Shown one piece after another: positions 61,119-64,000 of a stretch of DNA of 64,000 nucleotides. The notes beneath the pieces were generated by a model, which saw only the letters and a list, made by a program, of their open reading frames with translations, had not been told where the DNA came from and did not search any database. This stretch comes from Rhodoluna sp. (lineage in GTDB: Bacteria > Actinomycetota > Actinomycetes > Actinomycetales > Microbacteriaceae), in contig JAHEBZ010000006.1 of assembly GCA_024641985.1 (NCBI GenBank), positions 1-64,000 on the forward strand, written 5' to 3'. A program made the position numbers and the translations under genes. Numbering within the stretch: position 1 is the first letter of the stretch; the number at the start of each line of letters is the position of its first letter.

Positions 61119-61320
61119 TCTTCCCGCTCCAATCTGAACCTGTGAATAAGGCGATGAATGGTTCACGCAGGATTAGCACTCGACGACCAAGCATGATGTG
61201 CGGAATCTTGTTTTCACGAATGCCACGGCTGATTAGGCGTGGGTCGCAGTGCAAGGCAGTAGCCGCCTCGGTGCGTGTAATTACTGCCTCGGTTGAGAGC
61301 AGCAAATCTTCAAATGACAT
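61108..61320 (-). CDS. Excisionase-like helix-turn-helix protein
   Basis: A 70-residue MerR-like HTH_17 protein (VITRTEAATALHCDPRLISRGIRENKIPHIMLGRRVLILREPF). Such small proteins direct excision by the neighbouring integrase. AAGGAG precedes the ATG. Co-transcribed with the integrase gene. Confidence 0.87.
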   Translation of the reverse strand: MSFEDLLLSTEAVITRTEAATALHCDPRLISRGIRENKIPHIMLGRRVLILREPFIALFTGSDWSGKNGL

Positions 61321-61352
61321 GTTGGTACTCCTTTTCTGAAATTCCTATTTAT

Positions 61353-61402
61353 TAAGAACTTCTTAGTTTTGGTTTACTAGTACTCCCTTCGGAGGAGGTA
61401 CT
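61353..61402. promoter_or_regulatory. Two inverted repeats between excisionase and the unknown gene
   Basis: TAAGAA-C-TTCTTA (61353-61365) and AGTAC...GTACT around CTCC-TTCG-GGAG (61379-61402) lie between divergent genes. They may be control sites for the excisionase or integrase genes. Confidence 0.4.
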
Positions 61403-61462
61403 ATTCAAAACTTTACAGAGCCGTTCGAAACTTGTCAATACCCATTTTGGAAGGGGTTCTAG

Positions 61463-61475
61463 TAGAGTGGAGCCA
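61463..61475 (+). promoter_or_regulatory. Leaderless promoter -10 (TAGAGT)
   Basis: TAGAGT, six bases, ATG. GGAG is also present but too close to the start to act as a normal Shine-Dalgarno. Confidence 0.5.
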
Positions 61476-62002
61476 TGGAATTCGTATTCAAGCTTGAATC
61501 TGCGAACGTAACTGACGGCGAGCGAGTTGATTTTGGCCCTTTCGACCACGAGACAGGTACACAGCAGTCGATACCCGTCAGCCTTACTCGTAAGGTCGTT
61601 TACCCCGACCTGGAGGTCTCAGCACTTGTCGTGTGTGTGTTCACGGGCGACAAGCTTGAGATTCAGAACATTACTGTCAGCCAGAATGGCAAATTCGTAT
61701 CCACGAAAGTCCTTACCCAGCTGGCCTTACCTGCCGTAATTCGCGCAATTGCTATTGAGGTCATTCCGAATTCCCACCTGTGGGCACAAGTGAATGGTGA
61801 GCAGATGGGCAAGCCTGAGGGGCCAGCGTTCCTTGCGCAGGTCTATTGGTTTGAGCATGTGAGTTGGGGAAGTCCACGAGGCAGCATCATGAATTACATG
61901 AATTGGTCAAGAACAAACGCTAATTTTCATATCTCAAAAATCGCTCGCCAATTTGGGCTTCCAGGTTCCCACGCGCAAAGGCCAGCGAACTCGTCGAACT
62001 AG
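61475..62002 (+). CDS. Island protein of unknown function
   Basis: A 175-residue protein I do not recognise. The first 110 residues are beta-rich. The C-terminal WSRTNANFHISKIARQFGLPG resembles the degenerate helix-turn-helix endings (SRATA...ARxxGLLP) of hypothetical proteins beside actinobacterial integrases. It starts at a leaderless-type promoter and overlaps the convergent endonuclease gene by four bases. It could be a transfer or control protein of the island. Confidence 0.55.
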   Translation: MEFVFKLESANVTDGERVDFGPFDHETGTQQSIPVSLTRKVVYPDLEVSALVVCVFTGDKLEIQNITVSQNGKFVSTKVLTQLALPAVIRAIAIEVIPNSHLWAQVNGEQMGKPEGPAFLAQVYWFEHVSWGSPRGSIMNYMNWSRTNANFHISKIARQFGLPGSHAQRPANSSN

Positions 62003-63006
62003 CTTGCTTCTAAATTTCGTCCTGGCTGAAATGAAAGACGGTAGCAGTCGTCAGTATCTTTATAGATGCGAACAACGTTGCTGCCAAAACTTTGCAGATG
62101 GTCCCTTTGAATGAAAGCCCCAGACGGCAGGCCTAGTTTTTTTCTAAAGTACTTCCCGAGTATTGAGTTATCACTCGGAGTTTCCAACGCCTTGTCGCCT
62201 TCTTGAGCAACGGTGCAGATGAAGGCCTCGCCATCATCAGTGATTACCTGAAAGTGCACGCCTTTTTCAGGAAAGAATTTCGCTTTGGCAATACCAGAGG
62301 GGATTGGTATGTAGGCCTGGTCTGGATTGCGACCCTCGCGTTGGCCCCAATTCAAGCCAGATTTTTGATGAACTTCACCTTGGTCTGAAGCACGACTCAT
62401 GACAAGCGGAAGGTCAACGAATGCCGTTGCTGAAATTGAAGTTGTAGGTTCCTCAACTGAGAGTGAAGTGTGCACTTGTTCATCAAACAAGTCAATAAAG
62501 TCAGCAATGTCGGGACTCTTGTAGCTAATCCCTCCCCGCGAGGAAGCCATCACGTAGTCAAAGCCCGCAATTGGGTCCATTGGCAAACAAACTTCTTTGT
62601 GGCTCAAAGAAGCTTCTGAAATACCGAAGCCCATTTGTGTGTAGTTGCTAGACCCGAGATACGCTTCCATCGGACCAGAGTCATCACACCAGACATAGAT
62701 TTTAGAATGGTTGGATGTGCCTCTAGTGCTCAGGCTGCAGTTGAAGGAACGGTTGCCAATCTGCCGAGGAATCGATTGAAGGCCGAGTAGCGTATTACGA
62801 CTCAGTCCATCGCGACCTGACATTCCAATGTGCAGGTCAATCGACAAATCAATTGCGAGCTCTTTAGCGGCAATTTCGAAATGCTTTGTGACCATCGACG
62901 CTGAGGCGTATCCAGAGAGCACGAAAAGCTCTCTGGCTCCGCGTTTAGCTGGTTCAAGTAAAACTCTCTCAAAGAGATTTTCTGTAATCAGCTGGCTTGT
63001 GGGCAT
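61999..63006 (-). CDS. NgoFVII-like PLD-fold restriction endonuclease
   Basis: A 335-residue type II-like nuclease. NHSKIYVW followed by EAYLGSSNYTQMG is the single HKD (phospholipase D) motif, as in BfiI and NgoFVII. The second half has RNPDQAYIPIPSGIAKAKFFPEKG, found in the C-terminal DNA-binding part of the NgoFVII family. It overlaps the methyltransferase stop by one base (TAATG), so the two form a restriction-modification pair. The recognition site may be GCSGC, as for NgoFVII, but that is inference. Confidence 0.82.
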   Translation of the reverse strand: MPTSQLITENLFERVLLEPAKRGARELFVLSGYASASMVTKHFEIAAKELAIDLSIDLHIGMSGRDGLSRNTLLGLQSIPRQIGNRSFNCSLSTRGTSNHSKIYVWCDDSGPMEAYLGSSNYTQMGFGISEASLSHKEVCLPMDPIAGFDYVMASSRGGISYKSPDIADFIDLFDEQVHTSLSVEEPTTSISATAFVDLPLVMSRASDQGEVHQKSGLNWGQREGRNPDQAYIPIPSGIAKAKFFPEKGVHFQVITDDGEAFICTVAQEGDKALETPSDNSILGKYFRKKLGLPSGAFIQRDHLQSFGSNVVRIYKDTDDCYRLSFQPGRNLEAS

Positions 63007-64000
63007 TATTTCGTTTGGTCTTTCAGCGCAGAATCAATGTATTTCTTCATGTTTGATTCAACCGATGGATAGCTCTGCCCTACAAGAGTCTTAAAGAGAG
63101 CCTCAAACACAACTTGGGCTCCGCGGACTGGGACAGCCATGCCCACTTGTTTGCGAACGCTTTCCTTGGTTCCTTCGAAGACAAAATCATCAGGGAATGT
63201 CTGGAGCCTTGCGCGTTCGCGGTTAGTTAGTGCGCGAGGTTCTTCATAGTGGTAAACATGCGTGCCGCCTCCACCTGAGCCAGTGACTGTGTAAGAAGGT
63301 TTGTCAGGGTGCAAGCGCTTGTAGATTTGGCTTATCTTTGCCCCCTTTACATTTAGTTGCAATTCAGCTGGAAGGTTTGCATTGAAAGCATTCTCTCCAG
63401 GCTTGATGTGCTTTAGCCGCTCAACGACTTGCGGAGCCTGCCGAGTAGGTTCATGGTTGGCCGCCGATTCTGAGATTCGTGGATTAGTCAACGCATTCTT
63501 AGATGAAGTGTCGATGTGGCTATACAGTTCGGGACTTGGAACCTTAAATTCCAAGTTCAAGTCTTTTCGAATGCCGACAATCAGAATTCGGTGACGAGCT
63601 TGAGGCAACCCATAGGTCTCAAATTTGTAAAGATGAGGAACCAAAACGTAGCCGCCGTGCTTTCCTGCCTTTGACAAGTCGCGCAGGATTGTCAAAAGGG
63701 CTGAGCCTTCGTTGCTACTTGAAAGCCCACCTACGTTTTCAGCTACAAACCACTTCGGGGAGTACTTGTTTAGAACGTCGACACCATAGGTGTACAGGGG
63801 GCCGAACGTTCCGTTCACGCCCTTTTTTTGACCAACTTGGCTGAAGTCGTTGCACGGGAAACCGAAAGCAAAGCCATCGACTGGGCCTAGTTTTGAAATC
63901 TTAAGGGTTCGTACGTCTTCGCAGAAAACAGAGTCATTTGAGGCTCCTGGAATGTTTTTGATGTAAGTCTCGCAGGTTGACTGGTCATAGTCATTTGCCC
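63006..64000 (-). CDS. DNA (cytosine-5)-methyltransferase, 5' partial
   Basis: The minus-strand frame stays open to the window edge, past the listed start at 63818. About 331 residues are visible. FGFPCNDFSQVGQKKG holds the catalytic Pro-Cys. AENVGGLSSSNEG is the ENV motif and GLPQARHRILIVGIRKD is motif VIII (QxRxR). RALTNRERARLQTFPDDFVFEG and GMAVPVRGAQVV are motifs IX-X. It protects host DNA from the coupled endonuclease. The start and motif I lie beyond the window. Confidence 0.92.
   Translation of the reverse strand, partial: ANDYDQSTCETYIKNIPGASNDSVFCEDVRTLKISKLGPVDGFAFGFPCNDFSQVGQKKGVNGTFGPLYTYGVDVLNKYSPKWFVAENVGGLSSSNEGSALLTILRDLSKAGKHGGYVLVPHLYKFETYGLPQARHRILIVGIRKDLNLEFKVPSPELYSHIDTSSKNALTNPRISESAANHEPTRQAPQVVERLKHIKPGENAFNANLPAELQLNVKGAKISQIYKRLHPDKPSYTVTGSGGGGTHVYHYEEPRALTNRERARLQTFPDDFVFEGTKESVRKQVGMAVPVRGAQVVFEALFKTLVGQSYPSVESNMKKYIDSALKDQTK

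Noticed and set aside
61352-61549. 65-codon minus-strand ORF between the excisionase and unknown genes
   Set aside because: It covers the inverted repeats and the divergent promoter and has no ribosome-binding site or domain.

Overview
The window looks like a chromosome segment of a small-genome actinobacterium. The best fit is Microbacteriaceae, perhaps a freshwater Luna-type lineage (inference). Supporting signs are DUF3073, DUF3180 and DUF4229 proteins, a bS22-type mini ribosomal protein, the block tilS-hpt-ftsH-folE-folP-folB-folK-DUF3180-panC-lysS followed by clpC, an actinobacterial menaquinone cluster, moderate GC, tiny intergenic gaps and many 1-4 nt gene overlaps. About twenty genes show a TANNNT hexamer, in most cases exactly six bases before the start codon and without a Shine-Dalgarno, which points to widespread leaderless transcription.

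Layout. 1-9.3 kb: the 3' end of a GH43-like glycosidase gene, a nucleoside hydrolase, two DHA2-type exporters, a ferredoxin-NADP reductase, DUF3073, a pair of fluoride channel genes, an EamA transporter and a zinc alcohol dehydrogenase. 9.3-9.64 kb: minus-strand tRNAs Glu, Asp and Phe. 9.7-12.5 kb: a secreted NlpC/P60 hydrolase, an orphan winged-helix protein and inorganic pyrophosphatase. 12.6-17.5 kb: a cyclic-di-GMP cassette of three genes, PAS-GGDEF cyclase, BcsA-like glycosyltransferase with a C-terminal PilZ domain, and EAL phosphodiesterase, with a structured 126-nt leader before the glycosyltransferase. 17.5-30 kb: tilS, hpt, ftsH, folate genes, panC, lysS and clpC. 30-39.4 kb: acetyltransferase, radA, proC, TetR, aquaporin, bS22, a glutaredoxin plus an unlisted 42-aa membrane protein, HAD hydrolase, VapBC, an archaeal-type AspRS and a histidine phosphatase.

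39.4-53 kb is a respiratory block. TlpA-like thioredoxin, CcdA, ResB and CcsB (cytochrome c maturation) run into menC-menB-menE-menA, then menD, menF, menG and a polyprenyl diphosphate synthase, so quinone head, tail and cytochrome maturation are encoded together. 53-58 kb is a sugar-utilisation module: GH36 alpha-galactosidase, MFS transporter and a LacI regulator, with matching LacI-type operator sequences upstream of both the GH36 gene and lacI. YajQ lies within it.

58.1 kb to the right edge is probably a genomic island at tRNA-Tyr. It holds a membrane-anchored Mrr-type nuclease, a tyrosine recombinase with an excisionase, an unknown protein, and an NgoFVII-like PLD restriction endonuclease overlapping a 5-cytosine methyltransferase gene that runs off the window. 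The right att site is not in view.

The most interesting candidate system is the c-di-GMP-controlled exopolysaccharide cassette with its unexplained leader. Next are the near-uniform leaderless promoter architecture and the defence island.
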